64,000 bases of DNA from SLHU01 sp009929975. GTDB lineage: Bacteria > Bacillota > Clostridia > Saccharofermentanales > UBA5734. The first letter of the stretch is position 1; each line of letters starts with the position of its first letter. The position numbers and the translations under genes were made by a program. Positions 17,617-26,954 of this stretch are shown here, piece after piece. The stretch spans positions 1,550,001 through 1,614,000 of the forward strand of contig JAXGZQ010000001.1 in assembly GCA_040776905.1 (NCBI GenBank), written 5' to 3'. Below the pieces are notes generated by a model. That model was not told the DNA's origin. It did no database searches and saw only the letters and a program-made list of their open reading frames with translations.

Positions 17617-18384
17617 ATGAGTCAGAAGAAAGCTCTGGTGACAGGCGGCGGCAAGGGAATCGGGCGCGGGATCGCGCTGACGCTGGCCAAAGCCGGATAT
17701 GATATCGCGGTCCATTACGGGACCAGCCGGGCCGGCGCCGAGGATATGGCGCAGCAGATCCGTGAACTGGGCCGGGAGGCGATCACGCTGCAGGCGGATG
17801 TCAAGGATGTGGCGGCGATCCGCCGCATGTTCAGTGAATACCGTGAGCAGTTCGGCACGATCGATGTACTGGTCAACAACGCGGGGATCACGCGGCTGGT
17901 ACCATTTCTGGAAGTGGATGAGGACTTGTGGGAAGAAGTGATGCGGACGGATCTGCGCGGCTCGTTTTTCTGCGCGCAGGAAGCGGCACGGCTGATGGTG
18001 GAGAGTGAAACGAAAGGTGTGATCATCCAGATCTCCTCTAACCACTCGCAGGGCTGCTGGCCGAACGCGACGATCTACGGCCCGGCCAAGGCCGGGGTCG
18101 ACAAGCTGGTGCGCAATATGGCGCTCGATCTGGCACCGCACGGCATCCGTGTGGTCGGGATCGCGCCGGGGTATACCCGGCTGGAATGGATTCCGGAGAG
18201 TGCCAATGAACGGATCGCGCAGACCGCGGGTAAAATTCCGCTGCAGCGGTTCGCCCAGCCGGCGGAGATCGGCGAGGCGGCGGTATTCCTGACCTCGGAA
18301 GCCGCCGGCTACATCACCGGAACGACCCTGTTCATGGACGGCGGCGCCCTCCTGCCGGTCGTTCCCGATAATCACTATACCTGA
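17617..18384 (+). CDS. SDR family oxidoreductase (sugar-acid or sugar dehydrogenase-like)
   Basis: The 255-residue classical SDR carries GGGKGIGRG near residues 10-18, NNAG in VLVNNAGIT, the catalytic serine in QISSNHS, YGPAK, and the C-terminal ITGTTLFMDGGALLP. The latter two motifs are typical of 3-ketoacyl-reductase/glucose-dehydrogenase-like SDRs. The ATG at 17617 is preceded by AGAAGGTGAG. It is coupled to the galactonate-dehydratase-like gene, so oxidation of a sugar or reduction of a keto-deoxy acid in the same pathway is likely but inferred. A strong terminator follows. Confidence 0.88.
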   Translation: MSQKKALVTGGGKGIGRGIALTLAKAGYDIAVHYGTSRAGAEDMAQQIRELGREAITLQADVKDVAAIRRMFSEYREQFGTIDVLVNNAGITRLVPFLEVDEDLWEEVMRTDLRGSFFCAQEAARLMVESETKGVIIQISSNHSQGCWPNATIYGPAKAGVDKLVRNMALDLAPHGIRVVGIAPGYTRLEWIPESANERIAQTAGKIPLQRFAQPAEIGEAAVFLTSEAAGYITGTTLFMDGGALLPVVPDNHYT

Positions 18385-18414
18385 CATCATCACCGGATCG
18401 GCTGATGACAAGAA

Positions 18415-18445
18415 AAGACCGGCGTTTTCGTGAAACGCCGGTCTT
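18415..18445. terminator. Bidirectional terminator between the SDR and adhE
   Basis: A perfect 13-bp stem (18415-18427 with 18433-18445) with a 5-base loop lies between two convergent genes. A-rich sequence on the left gives a T-tract for the minus strand. Confidence 0.85.
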
Positions 18446-18534
18446 CTGGTATGATGCGGGAACAGCCGAAAGGCAGTGGCTGTCCCGAAGGTATAACCGG
18501 CGTCAGCGCTGTCTGATGACGCCGATATCAAGGC

Positions 18535-21135
18535 CTAATAGATCGCCCGGTAGATCCCTTCCAGTTCTCTGATCAGCGGATAACGCGGATTGGTTCCGGT
18601 GCACTGATCCTCAAACGCTTTTTCAGCCAGCCGGGGAATCGCGTCGAGATACGGCTTTTCCGCGATTCCCAGTTCACGGATCTGTGATGGAATATGGATC
18701 TGTTCCATCAGGGCCCGCACCGCGCTGATCAGCGACTGACAGCCCTGTTCCGCCGTTTCAGAAGGCAGCCCGAGATAGGAAGCGATTTCAGCATAGCGTC
18801 GGTCGGCGATAAACGTTTCATATTTAGGGAAGGACACGAACTTGGTTGGTTTCTGACTGTTATAGGCAATCACATGCGGCAGCAGGATCGCGTTGGCACG
18901 GCCATGCGAGATGTGGTATTCGCCGCCGAGCTTATGTGCCAGTGAATGATTGATGCCGAGAAACGCGTTCGAGAAGGCCATGCCGGCCATACAACTGGCG
19001 TTATGCATTTTCTCACGGGCTGTCCGGTTCTGTCCGTCCTGCCAGGCGGTCGGCAGCCACTGGAAGACGAGGCGAATCGCATGCAGGGCAAGAGCGTCCG
19101 TGTAATCCGAAGCGAATGTCGAGACATAGGCCTCAATCGCATGGGTCAACACATCCATGCCGGTGTCCGCGGTAATTGACGGCGGCACCGTCATGACAAA
19201 CTGTGGATCGAGAATCGCCACATCCGGTGTCAGTTCATAATCCGCCAACGGATATTTTGTCTGAGTCGCCGGATCGGTGATGACCGAAAAAGAAGTCACC
19301 TCAGAGCCGGTCCCGCTGGTGGTTGGAATCGCGACCAGGCGTGCTTTCTGGCCCAGTCGGGGGAATTTGATGATTTTTTTGCGTATATCCATGAATTTCA
19401 TCGACAGTTCACGGAAATCGAGTTCCGGGTGTTCATAGAACAGCCACATGCCTTTGGCGGCATCAATCGCCGAACCGCCACCGAGCGCGATGATCACATC
19501 AGGCTGGAATCTGGCGATCTCAGCCGCACCGCGCTGGATGGTCTCAATGGATGGATCAACCTCGATATCGGAAAAAATCTCGCTGTGTACGGGCTGCTCA
19601 CGTTTGCGCAGATAGTAAAGGACTTTTTTGACATAACCGAGTTTGATCATCGCTGGATCGGTCACAATAAACGCGCGGCTGATGTCCGGCATATTCTCCA
19701 GATACTGAGTGGCATGGTTCTCAAAATAGATTTTTTCCGGAATCTTGAACCACTGCATGTTGACACGCCTCCTGGCCACACGTTTTTTATTGACGAGATT
19801 GACCGCCGACACGTTCGCTGTGGTGGAGTTGCGGCCGTAGGATCCGCAGCCAAGGGTCAAAGACGGCATATTGGTGTTGTAGATGTCGCCGATCGCGCCA
19901 TGTGACGACGGCGAGTTGATGATCAGCCGTGATGCTTTGAGCCGGCTGGAAAAGCTATCGATCACCGCTTCGTCTTCGGCATGGATCACCGCTGAATGGC
20001 CGAGACCGCCGAACGCGATCAGCTCTTCCGCGCGCCGGATACCATCCTCCGAACTGTCACAGACATAATAGGCAAGTACCGGACTGAGTTTTTCAATTGA
20101 CAGTGGAGCCTGCGGTCCGACGGAAGCCAGCGGAACCAGCAGAATCTTGGTGTCATCCGGAACATCAAGGCCGGCCAGACGGGCGATGGCGGCTGCGGAT
20201 TGGCCGACGACGGCTGGATTGACCGCCAGCTGCCCCGGCTTGATCATGATCGTCTCCAATTGGCTGACCTGGTTTTCATCAAGAAAGATGCAGCCGTGAT
20301 CACGCATGAAACGCTCAAAATTGTCCTGGACGGCCCGGTCGACAATGACGGCCTGCTCGGATGCGCAGATCATCCCGTTATCAAAGGTTTTTGACAACAT
20401 CAGATCCGTCGCTGCCCGCTCGACATTGGCTGAGGCGTGGATATAGCAGGGGACATTGCCTGGTCCGACTCCCAGTGCCGGTTTTCCGGTTGAATAGGCT
20501 GCCTGGACCATGCTGCTGCCACCGGTCGCCAGGACCATGGCGACATCCGGGTGATTCATCAGATCGCGGGTCGCCTGGATGGACGGATTTTCAATCCACT
20601 GGACGCAGTGCTTTGGAGCGCCGGCCCTGAGCGCGGCCTGGTAGAGGATCTCCGCGGCCCGCCGGCTGCATTGCTGCGCTGATGGATGAAAGGCGAAAAT
20701 GATCGGATTTCGGGTCTTGATCGCGATCAGGATTTTGAACATGACGGTGGAGGTGGGGTTCGTCACAGGCGTCACAGCCGCGATGATACCGACCGGTTCA
20801 GCGACTTCTTCATAATCCTCATAATCGTTTTCGTTGATCACACCGACCGTCCGGTCATGCTCAATGCTGTGCCAGATATACTCTGTCGCAAAGATATTTT
20901 TGGTGACTTTATCTTCAAAAATGCCCCTTCCGGTTTCCTCAACCGCCAGCCGCGCCAGCGTCATGTGCTCAGCCTGCCCCGCGCTGGACATGGTTTTGAC
21001 GATCCGGTCAATGCCATCCTGGTCAAAATCCATCATGGCAGTCAGCGCTTCCTGAGCCTGCGCGACGAGCCGGTTGATATCAATATCGTCGATACGTTGT
21101 TTTTCTTTTGCCATTCTTTGCACCATCGCTTTCAT
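18535..21135 (-). CDS. adhE: Bifunctional acetaldehyde-CoA/alcohol dehydrogenase AdhE
   Basis: This 866-residue fusion reduces acetyl-CoA to ethanol in two steps with NADH and recycles reducing power during fermentation. Residues 1-440 are the CoA-acylating aldehyde dehydrogenase, with catalytic Cys in NGMICASEQ. The remainder is an iron-dependent alcohol dehydrogenase: ALGGGSAIDAAKGMW, TSGTGSEVTSFSVI, and metal ligands in INHSLAHKLGGEYHISHGR. Length and order are normal. The start is uncertain: ATG codons at 21135, 21126 and 21114 are all in frame, and the last has the best ribosome site. Upstream CATATGAAAG repeats overlap the likely promoter and face a divergent DeoR-type gene, which may be its regulator. 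Confidence 0.95.
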   Translation of the reverse strand: MKAMVQRMAKEKQRIDDIDINRLVAQAQEALTAMMDFDQDGIDRIVKTMSSAGQAEHMTLARLAVEETGRGIFEDKVTKNIFATEYIWHSIEHDRTVGVINENDYEDYEEVAEPVGIIAAVTPVTNPTSTVMFKILIAIKTRNPIIFAFHPSAQQCSRRAAEILYQAALRAGAPKHCVQWIENPSIQATRDLMNHPDVAMVLATGGSSMVQAAYSTGKPALGVGPGNVPCYIHASANVERAATDLMLSKTFDNGMICASEQAVIVDRAVQDNFERFMRDHGCIFLDENQVSQLETIMIKPGQLAVNPAVVGQSAAAIARLAGLDVPDDTKILLVPLASVGPQAPLSIEKLSPVLAYYVCDSSEDGIRRAEELIAFGGLGHSAVIHAEDEAVIDSFSSRLKASRLIINSPSSHGAIGDIYNTNMPSLTLGCGSYGRNSTTANVSAVNLVNKKRVARRRVNMQWFKIPEKIYFENHATQYLENMPDISRAFIVTDPAMIKLGYVKKVLYYLRKREQPVHSEIFSDIEVDPSIETIQRGAAEIARFQPDVIIALGGGSAIDAAKGMWLFYEHPELDFRELSMKFMDIRKKIIKFPRLGQKARLVAIPTTSGTGSEVTSFSVITDPATQTKYPLADYELTPDVAILDPQFVMTVPPSITADTGMDVLTHAIEAYVSTFASDYTDALALHAIRLVFQWLPTAWQDGQNRTAREKMHNASCMAGMAFSNAFLGINHSLAHKLGGEYHISHGRANAILLPHVIAYNSQKPTKFVSFPKYETFIADRRYAEIASYLGLPSETAEQGCQSLISAVRALMEQIHIPSQIRELGIAEKPYLDAIPRLAEKAFEDQCTGTNPRYPLIRELEGIYRAIY

Positions 21136-21142
21136 GATGTAT

Positions 21143-21241
21143 CATATGAATGTTACCGGGTTTTATTTTAACACCATATGAAAGCATATGAAAGATAATG
21201 ATAGAAATATTGGCATATATACAGAAATACGAAAACATATG
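21143..21241. promoter_or_regulatory. CATATG repeat array in the adhE/deoR-type intergenic region
   Basis: CATATG occurs at 21143, 21175, 21185 and 21236. The middle two form a tandem CATATGAAAG repeat with a 10-bp step (21175-21194). A minus-strand TAAAAT (21165-21170) and TTTCAT (21188-21193, 17-bp spacing) would be the adhE promoter, so the repeats cover its spacer and -35. This is a candidate operator for the adjacent DeoR-family protein. Confidence 0.5.
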
Positions 21242-21285
21242 ACGGTATTATTAAGCGGACTGCACAGAAAACGAGGAACTGAATT

Positions 21286-22104
21286 GTGAACATTATTGAA
21301 AGACGACGGCGTATCATCGATATACTCGAGAAAGAACGGCAGGTTTCCACCCAGCGGCTGGAAGAATTGATACCGGTTTCCGGTGCGACGATCCGCAGCG
21401 ATCTGCGGGAATTGGAACAGGAAGGTGTCATCGAACGGTTTCATGGCGGCGCGATGCTGGTTGAACAGTCAAAGCCTGATCACAGCTATATCAGTTTCAC
21501 CAGACGCAGTCTGCTCATGGGCGGCGAGAAGGACGCGATCGGCCGTGAGGCGGCCAAACTCGTGCGACAGGGACAGTCGATCATGCTCGATGCCAGTTCG
21601 ACGGCGCTGGCGATGGTGCCTTACCTGGCAGGTATCCAGGACCTGACGATCATTACCAACGGCATTCACACCGCCATGGCAGTACAGAAACAGCAGGATA
21701 TGCATACGATCATGATCGGCGGGGTGCTGCGGCCGCATTCAGGATCCGTGGAAGGACTGCTCGGCGAGGATCTGCTGAGCCGTCTCGGCGCTGATACGAT
21801 TTTCCTCTCCGCCAACGGCCTGAGCTTTGAACACGGTCTGTCCGGTTTCAATATCCATGAACTGGCGCTGAAGCAGCGGATGATCAGCCAGGCCCACCGC
21901 CTGATCGCGCTGGTCGACCACAGCAAGCTGGGGATCAGCTCGTCAGCCAGCTATGCCAGATTTGAGCAAATTGATACGCTGATAACCGATGACGGTGCCG
22001 ACGAATCGTTTATCGCCCGGGCCCGTGCGCTCGGCTGCAAAGTCATTGTCGCGCGGCGCAGCCCCGGTTCTTCAGCCGGCGCGGCCATGAATCTGATAGA
22101 ATAA
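21286..22104 (+). CDS. DeoR/GlpR family transcriptional regulator
   Basis: The 272-residue repressor-type protein has an N-terminal helix-turn-helix (RRRIIDILEKERQVSTQRLEEL, recognition helix about GATIRSDLRELEQEGVI) followed by HGGA, the family hinge. The C-terminal DeoR sensor domain binds phosphorylated sugars, with GAD-type strands LGADTIFLSANGLSFEHGL and LVDHSKLG. The start is a GTG preceded by GAGGA. It is divergent from adhE and may regulate it through the CATATG repeats, though DeoR proteins more often control sugar operons. Confidence 0.9.
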   Translation: MNIIERRRRIIDILEKERQVSTQRLEELIPVSGATIRSDLRELEQEGVIERFHGGAMLVEQSKPDHSYISFTRRSLLMGGEKDAIGREAAKLVRQGQSIMLDASSTALAMVPYLAGIQDLTIITNGIHTAMAVQKQQDMHTIMIGGVLRPHSGSVEGLLGEDLLSRLGADTIFLSANGLSFEHGLSGFNIHELALKQRMISQAHRLIALVDHSKLGISSSASYARFEQIDTLITDDGADESFIARARALGCKVIVARRSPGSSAGAAMNLIE

Positions 22105-22152
22105 GAACCGGGCCATGCACCGGCATGGCCTGAACAAGAAATGAGGTGCCCC

Positions 22153-23967
22153 ATGAGCCAAGTACTGCCCCTGAGAAGTGAAGTCCCTGAATCGTTAACC
22201 TGGAACCTGAAGGATCTTTTTTCTGACGAGGCCGCGTTCGAAGCGGGTCTGGCGAAAGTCAGCGAGCAGACCGATGAACTGGTGGCCGGCTTCGCTGGCA
22301 AAATCGCCAGCCTGCAGGAAGCCGCGGACATCATGCGGCTGATTCACGCCTATGAGAAGCTGCTGATCAGCATCGACCGGATCGGCAATTATGCTTATCT
22401 GTCATTTTCCGTCGATATGACCGATGATCTTCGGGTCAGCCGGCTGCAGAAAACGGAAGCGTTAATCGCACAGATCGCCAGTCAGATCAGCTTTGTCGAC
22501 AGTGACTTGATGGATGTCAATCCTGATGTCATGAAAAGCGCAGCTGAATCGGAGCCGGCCTATCAGGTCTTCTTTGAAGGAATTGAACGGCGCAGGCGGC
22601 ATCGTCTGCATCCGGAAACGGAAAAGGTACTCGCCGCGTTATCACCGGCGCTTGAACTGCCCCATACGGTCTATGAGCAGGCCAAGCACGCGGATATGGC
22701 GTTTCCTGATTTCCAGGCCGGCGGCAAGACATGGCCGCTCAGTTTTGTTTCCTTTGAGAATGACTACAATCTCGACGCATCGGCAGAGATACGCCGTGAA
22801 GCGTTCAAAGCCTTCTCCGCGACGCTGCGGCACTATCAGAATACGGTCGCGGCATTATACAACGGTGAAGTCCAGAAACAGAAAATCATGGCCGGACTGC
22901 GCGGCTTTGATTCTGTCTTCGACTATCTGCTCGATGACCAGAAGGTGGACCGCAGCCTGTTCGACCGCCAGATTGACCTGATCCTGCAGGAACTGGCTCC
23001 GCATATGCGCCGCTATGCCCGCCTGCTCGCCAAAACACACGGTTTGGACCGGGTGACCTTTGCGGATTTGAAAATCGCGCTAGACGCCGGTTATGATCCC
23101 AAAGTGACGGTTGAAGAATCAAAACGATACATTTCCAGCGGGCTGCGGGTCCTCGGCCAGGATTATCATGATCTGGTCATGCAAGCCTATGATCAGCGCT
23201 GGGTCGACTTCGCCAGCAATAAAGGTAAATCGACCGGTGGATTCTGCTCGTCTCCGTATCAGCTGCATGGCTACATTCTCCTGTCATGGACAGGACGGCT
23301 GAGCGAAGTCTTCACGCTGGCCCACGAACTGGGACACGCGGCTCATTTCGCCCTGAACCAGCAGCATCAGCCTTATCTGGCAACCGAGCCGTCCCTCTAT
23401 CTGGTAGAAGCCCCGTCGACCTGCAATGAGATGCTGCTCAGCCAGGATCTGCTCAGCCAGAATGACGATCCCCGCTTCCAACGCTGGGTGCTGGCCTCGA
23501 TGATCCAGAACACCTATTTCCATAACTTCGTCACCCATCTGCTGGAAGCGGCTTATCAGCGCGAAGTTTATCAGCTGGCCGACCAGGGTGAGTTCCTGAC
23601 CGCGACGGTGCTCAATAAAATTAAACGTGATGTCCTGGAAAAATTCTGGGGTGACGCGGTTGAGATCACTGAAGGAGCGGAGTTGACCTGGATGCGCCAG
23701 CCCCATTATTACATGGGACTGTATTCCTACACCTACAGCGCGGGCCTGACCATCGCGACAGCCGCCAGCCAGCGGATCCGGCGTGAAGGAGAACCGGCGG
23801 TCGAGGACTGGCTGACCGCGCTCAGGGCCGGCGGTTCCGTCAGTCCGGTCGAATTCGCCAGATTGGCCGGCATCGATATCAACACCGATCAACCGCTGCG
23901 CGACACCATTGCCTATATCGGCTCGATCATCGATCAGCTGGAAACTTTGAGTGAAACGCTGGCCTGA
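22153..23967 (+). CDS. pepF: Oligoendopeptidase F (M3 family)
   Basis: This 604-residue cytoplasmic zinc peptidase hydrolyses medium-length oligopeptides. The zinc motif is HELGH in FTLAHELGHAAHF, with the third ligand Glu in LVEAPSTCNEMLLSQ. The PepF-specific strand FCSSPYQLHGYILLSWTG lies before the active site, and the C-terminal MGLYSYTYSAGL stretch is also conserved. The ATG at 22153 is chosen because ATGAGGTG just upstream serves as ribosome site. It follows the DeoR gene by 48 bases and may be co-transcribed. It converges on the glycerol-1-phosphate dehydrogenase gene with only 9 bases between stops and no visible terminator. Confidence 0.94.
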   Translation: MSQVLPLRSEVPESLTWNLKDLFSDEAAFEAGLAKVSEQTDELVAGFAGKIASLQEAADIMRLIHAYEKLLISIDRIGNYAYLSFSVDMTDDLRVSRLQKTEALIAQIASQISFVDSDLMDVNPDVMKSAAESEPAYQVFFEGIERRRRHRLHPETEKVLAALSPALELPHTVYEQAKHADMAFPDFQAGGKTWPLSFVSFENDYNLDASAEIRREAFKAFSATLRHYQNTVAALYNGEVQKQKIMAGLRGFDSVFDYLLDDQKVDRSLFDRQIDLILQELAPHMRRYARLLAKTHGLDRVTFADLKIALDAGYDPKVTVEESKRYISSGLRVLGQDYHDLVMQAYDQRWVDFASNKGKSTGGFCSSPYQLHGYILLSWTGRLSEVFTLAHELGHAAHFALNQQHQPYLATEPSLYLVEAPSTCNEMLLSQDLLSQNDDPRFQRWVLASMIQNTYFHNFVTHLLEAAYQREVYQLADQGEFLTATVLNKIKRDVLEKFWGDAVEITEGAELTWMRQPHYYMGLYSYTYSAGLTIATAASQRIRREGEPAVEDWLTALRAGGSVSPVEFARLAGIDINTDQPLRDTIAYIGSIIDQLETLSETLA

Positions 23968-23976
23968 CAGGCGATG

Positions 23977-25353
23977 TCAGCCAACGGTCGGTTTCGCCCA
24001 GGGCAGGGTGGCGAGAAAGGTTTCGAGAAGTCCGCAGTCATCCAGCAGCTTAAACAGGCTGTAGCGTGAACGGTAATCCTTGCCCATACTTAGTGAGACA
24101 CTGACTTGATCAGGTTCGATCTGCAGGTCCTGCGGCAGCCGCGGGGCCTGCAGTTTTTTCTGTACATTGATGATGGTCTCATAGGGTGGCAGATCAGCGA
24201 TGATGTCACGCAATCGGGGCCACCGTTCTCTGGCCCGGTCAATCCGCCGACGCTGTTCGTCCGGAGTGAGAAAATCATCCGGGTTTTCCGCGATGATCAT
24301 GCGTCCGGCTTCCTCGCCATAGGCCGCCATGATCTGCCAGGCTCTCTGTTCATGGCTGATCCTTTGCGCCAGGACGGCGTCCGGGTCGACGAAATTGAGT
24401 TGATTATCGGCGGCAAACAACGTATAAACCGGCCAGATCATCAAGGTTGACAAGCCGACGGCCAGCCCGTGCGGCGGTTGGCGGCGGCCGCGCGCCAGCT
24501 GCATCATATCCCAGAGATGGACGATATTATGTTCAACGGAAGCGACTGCCCGGGTATGGCCGATGATCATGATGGTCAGACCTGCCAGCAGCAGCGCTTC
24601 GGTCAGCAGACGGATACCGGCTTCGCTGCGGCTGATGATGGCATCGATATGCTCAGTGACGCGGTCGACCGCGGCAATGACCATCTCGGCACACAAAGGG
24701 CAGAATGCTTCGTCATTAATCTCCTGCCCGATGCGCCAGTCTGTGATCGCGATGTATTTGCCGAGGACATCACCAACACCTCCGGCAATCATTTCCATCG
24801 GGGCCTGGCGCAGGATATCGAGATCACAGAGAATCAGATCCGGACTGTGGGCCTGGCGGTGTATTTTGCTGCCACGCAGAAGCAGCGGCGCGACCACCGA
24901 GGTATAGCCGTCCATGGACGGGGCCGTCGCGACGGCAGCAAATGGTTTGCCGGTCCGCATCGCGGCGATTCGTGTGGTATCCGTCAGTGAACCTGATCCG
25001 ACGCTGATCAGGAAATCCGTTGTGTCTGTCATGGTCAGCAGCACTTCGCCACAGGCCGTTTCATCCGGCAGCATCTCGCCGTCACGCCTGATCAGGCAGA
25101 CATCCACCTTGAAACCACGCTGGCGGAGCTGTTCACAGACTTCGCGCCCAGCCAGCGGCCAGGTCTTGTCATCCGCGACCAGCACCGCCTGTGTTCCCGG
25201 CAGATAGCGGCTGATCAGTTCACCCGCCCGGGCCAGCAGGCCACGGCCGACATGAATCGGACGGTCCGGCATCTGATGGGTCAGACCACAATCGCACGCG
25301 ATCCCATCGAGCAGCAGACGCTGATTGTCATCATAGCTGAGCGTAACGGACAT
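23977..25353 (-). CDS. sn-glycerol-1-phosphate dehydrogenase (AraM/EgsA family)
   Basis: The 458-residue iron/zinc-dependent alcohol dehydrogenase-like protein has the family blocks SVGSGSLTDTTRIAA (NAD-binding), FAAVATAPSMDGYTS, GVGDVLGKYIAITDW and metal-ligand stretches SVEHNIVHLWDMM and HGLAVGLSTL. AraM/EgsA enzymes reduce dihydroxyacetone phosphate to sn-glycerol-1-phosphate. In Gram-positive bacteria this feeds heptaprenylglyceryl-phosphate synthesis; in other settings the gene travels with arabinose genes. The ATG at 25353 follows AAGGAGGGC. The C-terminal 60 residues extend beyond typical homologues. It is a single-gene unit. Confidence 0.88.
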   Translation of the reverse strand: MSVTLSYDDNQRLLLDGIACDCGLTHQMPDRPIHVGRGLLARAGELISRYLPGTQAVLVADDKTWPLAGREVCEQLRQRGFKVDVCLIRRDGEMLPDETACGEVLLTMTDTTDFLISVGSGSLTDTTRIAAMRTGKPFAAVATAPSMDGYTSVVAPLLLRGSKIHRQAHSPDLILCDLDILRQAPMEMIAGGVGDVLGKYIAITDWRIGQEINDEAFCPLCAEMVIAAVDRVTEHIDAIISRSEAGIRLLTEALLLAGLTIMIIGHTRAVASVEHNIVHLWDMMQLARGRRQPPHGLAVGLSTLMIWPVYTLFAADNQLNFVDPDAVLAQRISHEQRAWQIMAAYGEEAGRMIIAENPDDFLTPDEQRRRIDRARERWPRLRDIIADLPPYETIINVQKKLQAPRLPQDLQIEPDQVSVSLSMGKDYRSRYSLFKLLDDCGLLETFLATLPWAKPTVG

Positions 25354-25439
25354 AAAGCCCTCCTTCATCATGGCCCGGAAGATCCGTTGACAGGCCTTGC
25401 CTCCGGCTGTCTTCATTGTCAGAAACAGCCGACAGCGTT

Positions 25440-25448
25440 ATTATATCA
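25440..25448 (-). promoter_or_regulatory. Extended -10 promoter for the glycerol-1-phosphate dehydrogenase gene
   Basis: On the minus strand TGATATAAT is a perfect extended -10 (TGnTATAAT), about 85 bases before the start at 25353. No convincing -35 is present, as is usual for extended -10 promoters. Confidence 0.5.
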
Positions 25449-25505
25449 TCGTCAGGCTCCGGCCGGCGGATCCCCGTTACTTGATATGATGATGACGGAG
25501 GCACC

Positions 25506-26063
25506 ATGAGAACTGTCTACTACACAGACCGGCTGATACTGCGTGTTCTCAAAGGCCGCGACGCGAAGCTGGTATGTGATTACTATCAACGCAACGAAGC
25601 TTTTCTGCGCGAATGGGAGCCACAGCGGGACGCTGATTTTTTTACCAGACGCGGACAACGGCGTGATCTCGCAGCGGAATACCGCATGATCCGGCGCGAG
25701 CAGATGCTGAAACTCTGGCTGTTCAAGCGTGAGGATCCGGAACGGGTCATTGGCATGATCTCATTCACCAATCTGCTGTACGGGGATTTCTGTTCCTGTT
25801 TTCTCGGCTATAAGCTGGACCAGGCGGAAATCAACCGCGGTTATATGACCGAAGCGCTGGAGTACGGGATTGAACTGATGTTCCGGCAGTACGGACTGCA
25901 TCGGATCGAGGCGAATATCATGCCGCATAATGTCCGTTCACTGCGTGTTGTTGAAAAACTGGGATTCAAGCAGGAAGGACTGGCCCGCCGCTACCTCAAG
26001 ATCAACGGGCAGTGGCGCGACCACATTCATATGACGCTGCTCAACCAGCAGATGGAAGCGTAA
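25506..26063 (+). CDS. GNAT acetyltransferase, RimJ/RimL type
   Basis: The 185-residue protein has the RimJ/RimL fold: TDRLILRVLKGRDAKLVCDYY at the N-terminus, then FLGYKLDQAEINRGYMTEAL (motif A region for acetyl-CoA) and HRIEANIMPHNVRSLRVVEKLGFKQEGLARRYLKINGQWRDHI (motif B). This end is typical of ribosomal-protein-alanine or spermidine-type N-acetyltransferases. The acceptor is unknown. GGAGG precedes the ATG. Its last 126 bases overlap the 3' end of the convergent MBL-hydrolase gene. Confidence 0.9.
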   Translation: MRTVYYTDRLILRVLKGRDAKLVCDYYQRNEAFLREWEPQRDADFFTRRGQRRDLAAEYRMIRREQMLKLWLFKREDPERVIGMISFTNLLYGDFCSCFLGYKLDQAEINRGYMTEALEYGIELMFRQYGLHRIEANIMPHNVRSLRVVEKLGFKQEGLARRYLKINGQWRDHIHMTLLNQQMEA

Positions 26064-26954
26064 AGCCGCGGGACGGCCGTCCGGATATTCCGCGCTCAGC
26101 CGGAACTGTTCCCCGTCACTGACAGCCTGAATGGTTCCCTGCAGATCAGTCCGCCAGATGTCAATGCCACGCTGGTTCAGCCGGTCGATCACCGTCGCGA
26201 CCGGGTGGCCGTAGCGGTTGCCTGCGGCAACGGAAATGACCGCCGTCTCCGGGCGTACCCGATCGAGCCATTCATCAGATGTTGAGGTCGCGCTGCCGTG
26301 ATGGGCGACTTTTAGAAGATCGGCCCTGATCTCTGCCTGGCGCTCCATGACGCTCTCTTCAGCAGGGAATCCCGCGTCGCCGGCTGAGAGAAACGCTGTC
26401 CGGCCAAAAGTGATCCGGCTGATGACGCAGCTGTTGTTCAAATCATCGGGGTCAGTTTCTTCTGGTCCAAGGATCTCCAGACGGGCCTGGCCCAGCTGAT
26501 AGCGCAGACCAGGTCTGGCCGCGATGATGCGCAGCTGGTGTTTCCGGATGGTGAGGAGCAACTCTTCATAAAGGGCTGTCGTATGGCTGACACGGGGCAT
26601 GATAATCTGATCAACCGGAAATTCCTCCATGACCGCGGCCAGCCCGCCGATATGATCAGCATGCGGATGGGTCGCGATAATCGCGTCGAGATGATCAATT
26701 CGCAGCTGTTTAAGGGTGCTTATAATCAGCGGGCCCTGTCCGATGTCGCCGCCGTCAATGAGCAAAGCGTGCTTCCCCTGCGTGACCAGTGTGGCATCGC
26801 CCTGGCCGACATCGATGAAGGTGACAGTCAGCGTGCCCTGAACCGAGTGGGCGTCACTGACCCGCCAGTCCGCTGAACTGCCGGAAGTGAGCAGAAACAG
26901 GCTGAACATGATCAGCAGGAGCAGTCGATGCTTTTTGCGCCGACGCTGATTCAT
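25938..26954 (-). CDS. ComEC/Rec2-like metallo-beta-lactamase-fold hydrolase
   Basis: The 338-residue protein has one N-terminal membrane segment or signal (LLLLIMFSLFLLTSGS) and then a metallo-beta-lactamase domain. The domain reads VTFIDVGQGDATLV, LLIDGG, THPHADHIGGL (the HxHxDH zinc motif), and later SAGDAGF and LKVAHHGSATS. This is the soluble C-terminal domain of ComEC, found free with DUF3006 partners. It is probably an extracytoplasmic nuclease or phosphodiesterase. The last 40 residues lie beyond the domain and are encoded antisense to the acetyltransferase gene, an unusual 126-base convergent overlap. It overlaps the upstream DUF3006 gene by 4 bases (ATGA). Confidence 0.88.
   Translation of the reverse strand: MNQRRRKKHRLLLLIMFSLFLLTSGSSADWRVSDAHSVQGTLTVTFIDVGQGDATLVTQGKHALLIDGGDIGQGPLIISTLKQLRIDHLDAIIATHPHADHIGGLAAVMEEFPVDQIIMPRVSHTTALYEELLLTIRKHQLRIIAARPGLRYQLGQARLEILGPEETDPDDLNNSCVISRITFGRTAFLSAGDAGFPAEESVMERQAEIRADLLKVAHHGSATSTSDEWLDRVRPETAVISVAAGNRYGHPVATVIDRLNQRGIDIWRTDLQGTIQAVSDGEQFRLSAEYPDGRPAALRFHLLVEQRHMNVVAPLPVDLEVAAGQSFLLESQFFNNTQ

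Noticed and set aside
17149..18531. A 460-codon minus-strand open frame over the dehydratase/SDR genes
   Set aside because: It is antisense to two genes with complete catalytic motifs, has no ribosome site and shows no recognisable domain.
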